NCBI GenBank assembly: GCA_903938365.1
Contig: CAJACZ010000159.1
Location: forward strand, 1-62,962
From: an uncultured Pseudomonadota bacterium
GTDB taxonomy: Bacteria; Pseudomonadota; Gammaproteobacteria; Steroidobacterales; Steroidobacteraceae
Direction of reading: 5' to 3'
Length of the DNA: 62,962 bases
Shown piece by piece: positions 30,129-38,711 of the stretch. The notes under the pieces were generated by a model, which saw nothing but the letters and a program-made list of their open reading frames with translations, had not been told where the DNA came from and did not search any database. Made by a program: the position numbers and the translations under genes. The stretch's first letter is position 1; every line of letters starts with the position of its first letter.

Positions 30129-30953
30129 TTGACCCTGCGCAATAAACTTTCGTTCGCCGGCGGCACTGACACCGGTCGTGTTCGCGAACACAACGAGGAC
30201 ACCATTGCGGTGGAGCCCGATCTCGGGCTGCTGGTCCTGGCAGATGGCATGGGCGGCTACAACGCGGGCGAAGTCGCCAGCGGCATCGCCGTGCGCACGA
30301 TCGTCAACATGGTCCGCGAAACGGTACAGCGCGAGGACCTCGCCAGCTCGGATCCCACCACCCAGCTGTCCCGCCGCAGCATCGTGCTGCGCGACGCCGT
30401 ACAGCGCGCCAACAAGCTGATCTTCCACACGGCCCGCACGCAGCCCCAGTGCGAAGGCATGGGCACCACCGTGGTCACTGCCCTGTTCCACGACAACCGG
30501 GTCACCGTTGCGCATGTGGGCGATTCCCGGCTCTACCGCCTGCGCGAGGGTCGGTTCTCCCAGGTGACCTCGGACCACTCGCTGCGGCAGGAACTCGTGG
30601 ACCGGGGCTTTTACTCCCCCGCCGAGGCGCAGCGCGCCGCCAACAAGAACTACGTGACGCGGGCGCTCGGCGTCGAGGCGAGCGTGGAGGTCCAGATCCT
30701 CGAAGAGAACGTCGCGCGGGGCGACCAGTACCTGCTGTGCTCCGATGGGCTCTCGGACATGGTCGAGGACCCGGACATTCACTTAACGATAACCACCTTT
30801 GGTGATAATCTGGACTCCGTTGCCAAGCAGTTGATTCAGTTGGCCAACGAGAATGGCGGAAAGGACAACGTGTCGGTGCTGATCGCCCGTGTCCTGAACG
30901 ACTTCCCCGCGCGGCGGAAGCTCCTGGACAGGCTCGATCGCCTGTTCAGATGA
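30129..30953 (+). CDS. PP2C-type protein serine/threonine phosphatase
   Basis: GGTDTGRVREHNEDTIAVEPDLGLLVLADGMGGYNAGEVAS...VTVAHVGDSRLYRLREG...LLCSDGLSDMVED...NGGKDNVSVLIARV; TTG start. Confidence 0.93.
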   Translation: MTLRNKLSFAGGTDTGRVREHNEDTIAVEPDLGLLVLADGMGGYNAGEVASGIAVRTIVNMVRETVQREDLASSDPTTQLSRRSIVLRDAVQRANKLIFHTARTQPQCEGMGTTVVTALFHDNRVTVAHVGDSRLYRLREGRFSQVTSDHSLRQELVDRGFYSPAEAQRAANKNYVTRALGVEASVEVQILEENVARGDQYLLCSDGLSDMVEDPDIHLTITTFGDNLDSVAKQLIQLANENGGKDNVSVLIARVLNDFPARRKLLDRLDRLFR

Positions 30954-30972
30954 AGCCCATCAGGACAGGCAC

Positions 30973-31764
30973 ATGGCAAGACTGATACTCAGCCTAGACG
31001 GCCACACCATGGCCGAATACACCATGAACAAGGAGCGGTACACCATCGGCCGCCTCCCCGACAACGATATCCGCATCGACAATCCTGCCGTCAGCGGGCA
31101 TCACTCGCTGATCATCAACATCCTCAACGATTCGTTCCTCGAGGACCTGAACAGCACCAACGGGACCTACGTCAACGGCAAGCTGGTCAAGAAGCACGCC
31201 CTGCAGCACGGCGACATCGTCACCGTCGGCCACCACCAGCTGCGCTTCGTCGAGGAAGACGACCAGCAGGACGAATTCGAGAAGACGATGGTCATCCAGC
31301 CGTCCGCACGGCCGCTGGACTCCGTGCGCCGCGCCGAAGCGCGCGTCGGCGCCTTCGGGGCGATGGCCGGCCTGCCCTCACCTGCTGCGCCAGCTGCCGC
31401 GCAACCGGCCTCCCCGATGGCGTCCTATGCGCCGCAGGCCCCGGCTGCGGAGCAGCGTCGGCCTGGCATGTCCCCCGACGTGCAGCCGGTGCTGCAGCGG
31501 GCGCGGCTCCAGGTGCTCTCGGGCCAGTTCACCGGCCGCGAGCTCGAACTCGTGAAGACCCTGACCACGCTCGGGCGCCCGGGCATCCAGGTGGCGGCCG
31601 TGACGCGCCGGGCCAGCGGTTTCCATCTCGTACACGTCGAGAGCGCCACCGAGGGCGACTACCCGCGCGTCAACGGCCAGCCCATCGGTGCACAGGCCCA
31701 TCGTCTCGCCGACGGCGATGTGATCCAGCTCGCGGGCGTGAAGATGGGGTTCTTCCTCGACTGA
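30973..31764 (+). CDS. FHA-domain protein (N-terminal canonical FHA, probable second divergent FHA at C-terminus)
   Basis: YTIGRLPDNDIRIDNPAVSGHHSLIINI...DLNSTNGTYVNGK; C-terminal TTLGRPGIQVAAVTRRASGFHLVHV...PRVNGQPIG. Confidence 0.9.
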   Translation: MARLILSLDGHTMAEYTMNKERYTIGRLPDNDIRIDNPAVSGHHSLIINILNDSFLEDLNSTNGTYVNGKLVKKHALQHGDIVTVGHHQLRFVEEDDQQDEFEKTMVIQPSARPLDSVRRAEARVGAFGAMAGLPSPAAPAAAQPASPMASYAPQAPAAEQRRPGMSPDVQPVLQRARLQVLSGQFTGRELELVKTLTTLGRPGIQVAAVTRRASGFHLVHVESATEGDYPRVNGQPIGAQAHRLADGDVIQLAGVKMGFFLD

Positions 31765-31780
31765 CCCCCTGGGGTTGCGC

Positions 31781-32872
31781 TCAGCGCTGCAGCCGCTGCA
31801 CGCGCTGGCCGACCCCGCAGAACAGCTCGTAGGCGATCGTGCCGGAACGGGCAGCCATCTGTTCCACCGGCAACCCAGGCCCCCAGAGCAGCGCCGGGCT
31901 GCCCACGACGGCTCCCGGCACCTCCGTGACATCCACCGCGCACATGTCCATGGAGACACGGCCGACGACCGGCGCCTCGACACCGGCCACACGCACGGGC
32001 GAGCCGCACTGCAGGTGCCGCGGGACGCCATCGGCATAACCCGCCGCCAGGATCGCCACCCGCGAATCGCGAACTGCGAGCCAGCCGCCGCCATAGCCGA
32101 CTGTCTCGCCGCGCGGCACATCACGCACCGCAATCACGGTCGTCTCGAAGGACATCACCGGGCGCAGGCCAAACTCCGCGGCGGAACGCCCCGGCACCGG
32201 CGACGCGCCATACAGCGCGAGGCCAGGACGCACCCAGTCACCGCGAGCCTCCTCCCAGGCCAGCAGCCCGGCGGAGTTGCCGATGCTGGTCACGGGCGCC
32301 GGGCCCCGCCCCGCGAGCCGGCGGAGGATCTCGTGGAACCGGGCGACCTGTGTGGCTGTCATGGCCGAGGCCGTGTCGTCCGCGGAGGCCAGGTGGGTCA
32401 GCCAGCGCAGTTCACGCAGCGGGGTGCGCAGGGCGCGCAGGCGCTCCAGCGCGGCCGCGCAGTGCTCGGCGCGGAAACCCAGTCGGTTCATCCCCGTGTT
32501 CACCTTGAACCACACGAGGAAGCGATGTTCGCCGCGATGCTCCTCGAGGAGCCGCAACTGCTCGGGGTCGTGCACGACGAGTTCCAGGTCGGCAGCCGCC
32601 GCCGCCTGCAATTGCCCCGGGGTGAAGACGCCCTCGAGCAGCACGATGGGCCGCACGACCCCCGCCTCGCGCAGCGCGACCGCTTCCTCGATGCGCGCGA
32701 CCGCGAAGGCGTCGGCGAGTTCGAGCGCTGCGGTGACCTGCGCGATGCCGTGCCCGTAGGCGTTCGCCTTGACCACCGCCATGACCTTTGCGCCCCGGGC
32801 GGCCACGCGCAGGGCCGCCAGGTTCGCCCGCAATGCGGCGACATCGATCAGCGCGCGAATGAGCCCGCTCAA
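31781..32872 (-). CDS. alr: alanine racemase
   Basis: AKVMAVVKANAYGHGIAQV PLP-Lys motif; FKVNTGMNRLGF; VGRVSMDMCAVDVT. Confidence 0.96.
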   Translation of the reverse strand: MSGLIRALIDVAALRANLAALRVAARGAKVMAVVKANAYGHGIAQVTAALELADAFAVARIEEAVALREAGVVRPIVLLEGVFTPGQLQAAAAADLELVVHDPEQLRLLEEHRGEHRFLVWFKVNTGMNRLGFRAEHCAAALERLRALRTPLRELRWLTHLASADDTASAMTATQVARFHEILRRLAGRGPAPVTSIGNSAGLLAWEEARGDWVRPGLALYGASPVPGRSAAEFGLRPVMSFETTVIAVRDVPRGETVGYGGGWLAVRDSRVAILAAGYADGVPRHLQCGSPVRVAGVEAPVVGRVSMDMCAVDVTEVPGAVVGSPALLWGPGLPVEQMAARSGTIAYELFCGVGQRVQRLQR

Positions 32873-32878
32873 GGTCGC

Positions 32879-34255
32879 CTAGCGAAGCACGCCTTCGGCG
32901 TAGGAATCGGGGGCGTAATTGACGAAGCGCGAGTACTGCCCCTGGAAGGTCAGCATGAACGTACCGATCTCACCGTTGCGGTGCTTGGCGAGGTCGATCT
33001 CTGCAATGCCCTTCTTGGGGGTGTTCTTGTCGTAGACCTCCTCACGGTAGATCAGGAGGATCATGTCCGCGTCCTGCTCGATGGCACCGGATTCGCGCAG
33101 GTCCGACATCACGGGCTTCTTGTCCTGGCGCTGTTCGACGCCGCGATTGAGCTGCGAAAGAGCAATGACCGGCACCCGCAGTTCCTTGGCCAGCGCCTTC
33201 AGGCCGCGGGAGATCTCGGAGATCTCGGTGGCCCGGTTTTCCTTGTTGCCCGGAACCTGCATCAGCTGCAGATAGTCGACCACCACCAGACTTAACCCGT
33301 GCTCGCGCGCGACGCGCCGTGCCCGCGCGCGCAGGTCGGTGGGCGAGAGCCCGGGCGTCTCGTCGATGAAGATGCGTGCTTCGGACAACTGGCCGGCAGC
33401 ACCGGTGATCCGCGGCCAGTCCTCGTCGGAGATCTGACCGCTGCGGATATGGCCGAGATTGACCCGGCCGATCGACGCCAGCATGCGGGTCATCAGCTGC
33501 TCGGCGGGCATTTCCATCGAGAAGATCACGACCGAGGCCTTCACGTCCCCCTTGAGCGCGGCGTACTCCGCCATGTTGACGGCGAAGGTCGTCTTGCCCA
33601 TGGAAGGACGTCCGGCGACGATCACAAGGTCGCCCGGGCGCAGGCCGCCGGTCTTGCGGTCGAATTCGTCGAAGCCGGTCGGCAGGCCGCGCAGCCCACC
33701 CGGGTTTGCATGCCACTCGTCGATCTGGTCGATCAGCTCGGGCATCATCGACTGGATGGCGACGGCGCCCTCGCGCTTGCCCCGCATCCCCTGCTCGGCG
33801 ATGGCGAACACCTTGCGTTCGGCGAATTCGAGCAGCTCGCGGGCCGTTTCGCCTTCGTTGTTGAAGACGGAGCTGGCGATCTCGCCGCCCGCCGTCAGCA
33901 GTTGGCGCAGCAGCGAGCGCTCGCGGACGATGGCGCCGTACGCCCGGACGTTGGCGGCCGTGGGGGTATCGCGGGCCAGCGTGCCCAGGTAGGCCAGCCC
34001 GCCCGCGTCGGCGAGCCTGCCGGCGCGTTCGAGGTGCTCGCTGACGGTGACCGCATCGCAGGGCCGGTTCTGGCCCGCGAGTTGCCCGATCGCCTCGAAG
34101 ATGACGCGGTGATCGGGGCGGTAGAAATCCTCGGCGCGCAGGACGTCAGCGACGTTGTCCCACGCGGCCGGATCGAGCAGCAGCCCCCCCAGCACTGACT
34201 GCTCCGCCTCGACAGAGTGCGGAGGAGTCAGCAACTCGCCCGAGCGCCGGCTCAT
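32879..34255 (-). CDS. dnaB: replicative DNA helicase DnaB
   Basis: PPHSVEAEQSVLGGLLLDP...LVIVAGRPSMGKTTFAVNMAEYAA...MQVPGNKENRATEISEISRGLKALAKELRVPVIALSQLNRGVEQR. No intein apparent. Confidence 0.98.
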   Translation of the reverse strand: MSRRSGELLTPPHSVEAEQSVLGGLLLDPAAWDNVADVLRAEDFYRPDHRVIFEAIGQLAGQNRPCDAVTVSEHLERAGRLADAGGLAYLGTLARDTPTAANVRAYGAIVRERSLLRQLLTAGGEIASSVFNNEGETARELLEFAERKVFAIAEQGMRGKREGAVAIQSMMPELIDQIDEWHANPGGLRGLPTGFDEFDRKTGGLRPGDLVIVAGRPSMGKTTFAVNMAEYAALKGDVKASVVIFSMEMPAEQLMTRMLASIGRVNLGHIRSGQISDEDWPRITGAAGQLSEARIFIDETPGLSPTDLRARARRVAREHGLSLVVVDYLQLMQVPGNKENRATEISEISRGLKALAKELRVPVIALSQLNRGVEQRQDKKPVMSDLRESGAIEQDADMILLIYREEVYDKNTPKKGIAEIDLAKHRNGEIGTFMLTFQGQYSRFVNYAPDSYAEGVLR

Positions 34256-34305
34256 CCGAGGCTCACGCTGCGGGCGGGTTTCACGCTGGGTGCGCTATGC
34301 GACGG

Positions 34306-34755
34306 TCAGGCTTCCGCGACGACCGTCAGCGACAGCTGCATGTCGATGTCGGTGTGCAGGTGCAGGGCCACCTGGTGATCACCGACCACCCGGATCGGGC
34401 CGGCCGGCAGCCGCACCTCGGAACGAGCGAGCTTGAGGCCCTGCTGCGTGCAGGCCTCGGCGATGTCCGCGGTGCCGATCGAGCCGAACAGCTTGCCTTC
34501 GTTGCCCGCCCTCGCGGACATGCGCAGCGTGAAGGCCTTGAAGGCCTCGGCGCGGGCGGTGGCCGACTCGAGCTCTTCGCGGGCGGCCCGCTCCAGCTCT
34601 TCGCGGCGCGCCTCGAAGATGGCGACGTTGGCGGAGGTCGCCAGCGTGGCCTTGCCCTGGGGGAGGAGGAAATTGCGACCGTAGCCCGACTTCACGTCGA
34701 CGCGGTCACCGATGTTGCCGAGGTTGGCAACCTTCTGCAGGAGAATGACGTCCAT
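34306..34755 (-). CDS. rplI: 50S ribosomal protein L9
   Basis: MDVILLQKVANLGNIGDRVDVKSGYGRNFLLPQGKATLAT. Confidence 0.98.
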   Translation of the reverse strand: MDVILLQKVANLGNIGDRVDVKSGYGRNFLLPQGKATLATSANVAIFEARREELERAAREELESATARAEAFKAFTLRMSARAGNEGKLFGSIGTADIAEACTQQGLKLARSEVRLPAGPIRVVGDHQVALHLHTDIDMQLSLTVVAEA

Positions 34756-34776
34756 GATTGACCTCTGGAACCGCGC

Positions 34777-35025
34777 TCAGTGCTGGTCCGCGTACGGGAG
34801 CAGCGCCAGGAAACGCGCGCGGCGGACCGCCTGCGCGAGCTGGCGCTGATAGAAGGACCGCGTGCCGGTGATTCGGCTCGGGACGATCTTGCCCGTCTCG
34901 GTGATGTAACCCTTGAGGGTCGCGAGATCCTTGTAGTCGATCTGCACCACCTTGTCGGCGGTGAAACGGCAGAACTTCTTGCGACGGGTGAAACGCCCAC
35001 CGCCACCTTGCTTACCATCGTTCAT
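34777..35025 (-). CDS. rpsR: 30S ribosomal protein S18
   Basis: [67 protein letters not shown]. Confidence 0.98.
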   Translation of the reverse strand: MNDGKQGGGGRFTRRKKFCRFTADKVVQIDYKDLATLKGYITETGKIVPSRITGTRSFYQRQLAQAVRRARFLALLPYADQH

Positions 35026-35045
35026 AGGTTTGTCCTCGGTGCCGA

Positions 35046-35459
35046 TCAGGCGTTGTCGGACGGCGAATCGACGCCGCCTTCGGAGTCATCGCGCCGGCTG
35101 CGGCGCGGGCGATCCATGCCTTCGCCGATGGGCTCTTCGTCCTCGCCGCGCGCCATCGGCGACGGCTCGGTCACGGGACCGTCCATCTTGACGACCAGGT
35201 GCCGCAGGACGGCGTCGCTGAAGCGGAACGCGCCGGTGAGTTCGCCGAGCGACTTCTGGTCGGTCTCGACGTTCATCAGCACGTAGTGCGCCTTGTGGAT
35301 CTTGTTCAGCGGATAGGCGAGCTGGCGGCGGCCCCAGTCCTCGACGCGATGCACCTGGCCACCGTTCTGGGTGATCAGGCCCTTGTAGCGCTCGAGCATG
35401 GCGGGAACCTGCTCGCTCTGGTCCGGATGGACCAGCACAACGATTTCGTAGTGCCTCAT
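35046..35459 (-). CDS. rpsF: 30S ribosomal protein S6
   Basis: [29 protein letters not shown]...[26 protein letters not shown]; acidic C-terminal tail. Confidence 0.98.
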   Translation of the reverse strand: MRHYEIVVLVHPDQSEQVPAMLERYKGLITQNGGQVHRVEDWGRRQLAYPLNKIHKAHYVLMNVETDQKSLGELTGAFRFSDAVLRHLVVKMDGPVTEPSPMARGEDEEPIGEGMDRPRRSRRDDSEGGVDSPSDNA

Positions 35460-35481
35460 GTGTTCTCCTTGCGGTTATGAA

Positions 35482-35510
35482 GCCACCCGGCGAGGCGCTG
35501 CCGGTGTGGC
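35482..35510 (-). promoter_or_regulatory. candidate structured leader of rpsF (possible S6:S18 binding element)
   Basis: Minus-strand GCCAC-A-CCGGC-AGCGCCTC-GCCGG-GTGGC: 10-bp bulged stem with a CCG trinucleotide, 22 nt before the rpsF start and upstream of the RBS AAGGAG. Confidence 0.45.
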
Positions 35511-35608
35511 AAGGAAGTACGGAAACCCCGTGGTGCCCGACCCCCCCGTGGAAACGGGGGCGCGAAATATAGCGAAAGCCCGGCTCAGACGCAACTTTGG
35601 CCCCTGAA

Positions 35609-36385
35609 TCAGCGACTTGCGGACTGGCGCGCCGGGACACGGCGCTGCCGGACGGCCTCGTACAGCAGCATTCCCGCCGCCACCGAGACATTCAGGCTCT
35701 CGACGGCCCCGAGGCTGGGCAGCTGCACCAGCAGGTCGCAATGACTGCGGGTGAGCTGCCGCAGCCCGCTGCCCTCCGCACCCATCACCAGTACCACGGG
35801 CAGTGTCAGGTCGACTTCATCTGCGCGCTGCGGGGCGGCCCCGTCGGCGCCGACCACCCAGAACCCGGCGTCCTTGAGCAGGCGCAGACTGCGGGCGAGG
35901 TTCGTCACGACCACCACCGGGGTGGTCTCGGCCGCACCGGCGGCCACCTTGCGCACGGTCGCGTTGAGCTGGGCGGCGCGATCCCGCGGCACGATCACCG
36001 CGAGCGCACCGCAGGCATCGGCGGTGCGCAGGCAGGCGCCGAGGTTGTGCGGGTCCTGCACGCCATCGAGCGCGAGCAGCAGCGCCGGCGGAGCCTCCGC
36101 AGGACGCGCGGAGAGCGTCCTGACGAGCTGATCCTCGTTCCAGTGGGCCATGGGCCTCACCTGGGCCACGACGCCCTGGTGAACTCCTCCGGCCGCCAGG
36201 CGCTCGAGCTGCGCCGGGTCGCTGCGCACCACCTCGCAGCCGGCCGCCCGGGCCGCCGCCAGCAGCGCAGCAACGCGGGTATCCTCCCGCGCCTGCGCCA
36301 CATGCAGCCGCACCACCCGCGCGGGGTCCCGCTCCAGCAGCGCCTGCACCGCGTGCAGGCCGTGGACATGTTCGAGCGCGCTCAT
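35609..36385 (-). CDS. rlmB: 23S rRNA (guanosine2251-2'-O)-methyltransferase RlmB (SPOUT family)
   Basis: MSALEHVHGLHAVQALLERDPARV...LLALDGVQDPHNLGACLRTADACGALAVIVP...VMGAEGSGLRQLTRSHCD...SLNVSVAAGMLLYEAVRQR. The tracked ORF extends upstream into rnr. Confidence 0.95.
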   Translation of the reverse strand: MSALEHVHGLHAVQALLERDPARVVRLHVAQAREDTRVAALLAAARAAGCEVVRSDPAQLERLAAGGVHQGVVAQVRPMAHWNEDQLVRTLSARPAEAPPALLLALDGVQDPHNLGACLRTADACGALAVIVPRDRAAQLNATVRKVAAGAAETTPVVVVTNLARSLRLLKDAGFWVVGADGAAPQRADEVDLTLPVVLVMGAEGSGLRQLTRSHCDLLVQLPSLGAVESLNVSVAAGMLLYEAVRQRRVPARQSASR

Positions 36386-38415
36386 CCAGCGAGCTCGATG
36401 TCGATCAGCCCCTCCACCGGGTTGGCGTTGGTGACGATCACGCGCACCGTCGCACCGATCGCCAGCCGGCGCCCGGTGCGGCGCCCGACCCAGGCGTGCC
36501 CGCCGGATTCCTGGGCGTAGTCGTCGTCGAGCAGCGACTCGACCCTGAGCAGCCCGTCGACCCCGATCCCGCGCAGCTGCACGAAGCACCCGTACTCGAC
36601 CACGGTCGTCACCAGCCCCTCGAAGGTCTGGCCGAGCCGTTCGCGCAGGTAGCTGCACTTGAGGAAGGTATCGACATAGCGGTCGGCCTCGTCCGAGCGC
36701 TTCTCGAGGCGCGACAGGTCCTGGCCGAGGCTGCCCAGTTCGTCGGCGCCGAAGCGCGCGCCACTGGAATCCCGGGCGTCCAGGACGGCCTTGAGGGCGC
36801 GGTGCACGACAAGGTCCGGATAGCGGCGGATCGGCGACGTGAAGTGCGCGTACTCGGAGAGCGCGAGCCCGAAGTGGCCGATGTTCGCGGGCTGGTAGAT
36901 CGCCTGCGGCATGGAGCGCACCACCAGCGACTCGACGAACGGGCGCTCGAGGGATTTGCCCAGCCGCTCGGTGATGCGCCGCAGGTCGCGCGGGGTGACC
37001 TCCTCGGGCAGTTCGCCCGGGATGCCCAGCGCCGCGAGCGCACCGAGCAGCAGGTCGAGCTTCTTCTCGTCCGGCGTGGCGTGGACGCGGAACAGGCCGC
37101 CGGCCTTCGCGGCCAGGAGCTCACGCGCCGCCGCCACGTTGGCGATGATCATGCACTCCTCGATCAGGCGGTGCGCATCATTGCGGGTGTAGCTCCCGAT
37201 CTCGCTCACGCGCTGCTGGGCATCGAAGGTGTAGGTGGGCTCCGCGCTGTCGAAATCCAGCGCACCGCGCCGCACCCGGGCCTTGAGCAGTGCGCGGTAC
37301 AGCGTGACCAGCGGCTCGAGCCGCGGCAGCAGCGCGCCCAGCGCGCTGCAGACCTCCGGGTTGCGCTCGAACAGCGCCGCGTAGGCCCGCCCGTAGGTCA
37401 GGCGGGCCTGGCTGCGCATCACCGCGGGATAGAACGTTGAGGTGAGCAGGACCCCGGTCTTGGAGATCACCATGTCCGAGGCGAAGCACAGCCGGTCGAC
37501 CTCTGGCGCGAGCGAGCAGAGATCGTTGGACAATGCCGTCGGCAGCATCGGCAGCACGCGGTTCGGGAAATACACCGACGTGCCCCGCTCGCGTGCGTCG
37601 CGGTCCAGCGGGGTACCGGGGCGCACGTAATGACTCACGTCCGCAATCGCCACCACCAGACGGAAACCCTTGGGGTGCGGCTCGGCGTACACGGCGTCGT
37701 CGAAATCGCGTGCGTCCTCGCCGTCGATCGTCACCAGCGGCATGTCGCGCAGGTCCACGCGACCCCGCGCCTGGCTGGGGTCGATGCGCTCACCGTAGGC
37801 CTCGGCCTCCTGCAGCGCCTCGCCACTGAACCCCACCGGCAGGTTGAAGCGCGCGACCGCGGTCGAGCAGGCCATCTCCAGCGGCCGTTCCGGATCCAGG
37901 CGCTGTTCGATCTGCGCCACGCCACCACGCTCCCCATCCGGGTAACGCGTGATCCGGGCGATGACCCAGTCGCCGGCCCGGACCCCGCCCAGCGACTCTG
38001 GCGGCACCAGGCAGCGCAGCGCGAGACGCCGGTCCACCGCATGGACAAAGGCCGTGCGCCCGCTGATTTCGACGGTCCCGAGGAACGAGGTCACCCCGCG
38101 CGCAAGGATGGCTTCGACCTCGCCCGAGAGGCGGCCGTCGGCACCCTTGACCACGTTGATGCGGACCTTGTCACCGGCGGTCAGGCCAGCCATCTGCGGC
38201 GGCGGCAGGAACACGTTCTCCTTCTGGCCTTCCACCCGCACGAAACCAAAACCGGAGCGATGCGGGCTGACGATGCCTTCCTGGGCCCCCATGGGCGCCC
38301 GGGGCGCCCCCCGGTGACCCGATCCGGACTTGCGAGCGGCGCCCGACCGGGGGCCAGAACCCCCGCGTGGACTGGAGCCGGATCGGTCCGGACGACTGGA
38401 ATGCGTTCTCTTCAA
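36382..38415 (-). CDS. rnr: ribonuclease R (CSD-RNB-S1)
   Basis: SPHRSGFGFVRVEGQKENVFLPP...DMPLVTIDGEDARDFDDAVYAEP...FRVHATPDEKKLDLLLGAL...YAHFTSPIRRYPDLVVHRAL; C-terminal S1. Confidence 0.95.
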   Translation of the reverse strand: MKRTHSSRPDRSGSSPRGGSGPRSGAARKSGSGHRGAPRAPMGAQEGIVSPHRSGFGFVRVEGQKENVFLPPPQMAGLTAGDKVRINVVKGADGRLSGEVEAILARGVTSFLGTVEISGRTAFVHAVDRRLALRCLVPPESLGGVRAGDWVIARITRYPDGERGGVAQIEQRLDPERPLEMACSTAVARFNLPVGFSGEALQEAEAYGERIDPSQARGRVDLRDMPLVTIDGEDARDFDDAVYAEPHPKGFRLVVAIADVSHYVRPGTPLDRDARERGTSVYFPNRVLPMLPTALSNDLCSLAPEVDRLCFASDMVISKTGVLLTSTFYPAVMRSQARLTYGRAYAALFERNPEVCSALGALLPRLEPLVTLYRALLKARVRRGALDFDSAEPTYTFDAQQRVSEIGSYTRNDAHRLIEECMIIANVAAARELLAAKAGGLFRVHATPDEKKLDLLLGALAALGIPGELPEEVTPRDLRRITERLGKSLERPFVESLVVRSMPQAIYQPANIGHFGLALSEYAHFTSPIRRYPDLVVHRALKAVLDARDSSGARFGADELGSLGQDLSRLEKRSDEADRYVDTFLKCSYLRERLGQTFEGLVTTVVEYGCFVQLRGIGVDGLLRVESLLDDDYAQESGGHAWVGRRTGRRLAIGATVRVIVTNANPVEGLIDIELAG

Positions 38416-38460
38416 TTGACAGACCCTCTCATGCTGCGTAGATTTCGCGGCCCACCTGCT

Positions 38461-38545
<85 letters not shown>

Positions 38546-38663
38546 AGTTGAATCAACAACTTGGGTTAAAAGCGCAGGTTGGTTCCTGGCCTCCGGCCGC
38601 AAGGCCGGATTGCCCTCCCCCTGCAGGGACTTCCGTCCCGCCCTCTGCGGCGAGCCTCACGAA

Positions 38664-38689
38664 GGGGCGCAGGGTACAGGGTTTCAGGG
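38664..38689 (+). other. putative G-quadruplex motif in intergenic DNA
   Basis: GGGG-CGCA-GGG-TACA-GGG-TTTCA-GGG matches G3+N1-7. Confidence 0.6.
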
Positions 38690-38711
38690 CCCACCGCCCC
38701 TCCGGCGCAGT

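Noticed and set aside
31775-33295. 506-aa plus-strand ORF opposite alr/dnaB
   Set aside because: Spans two conserved genes in antisense; no motif.
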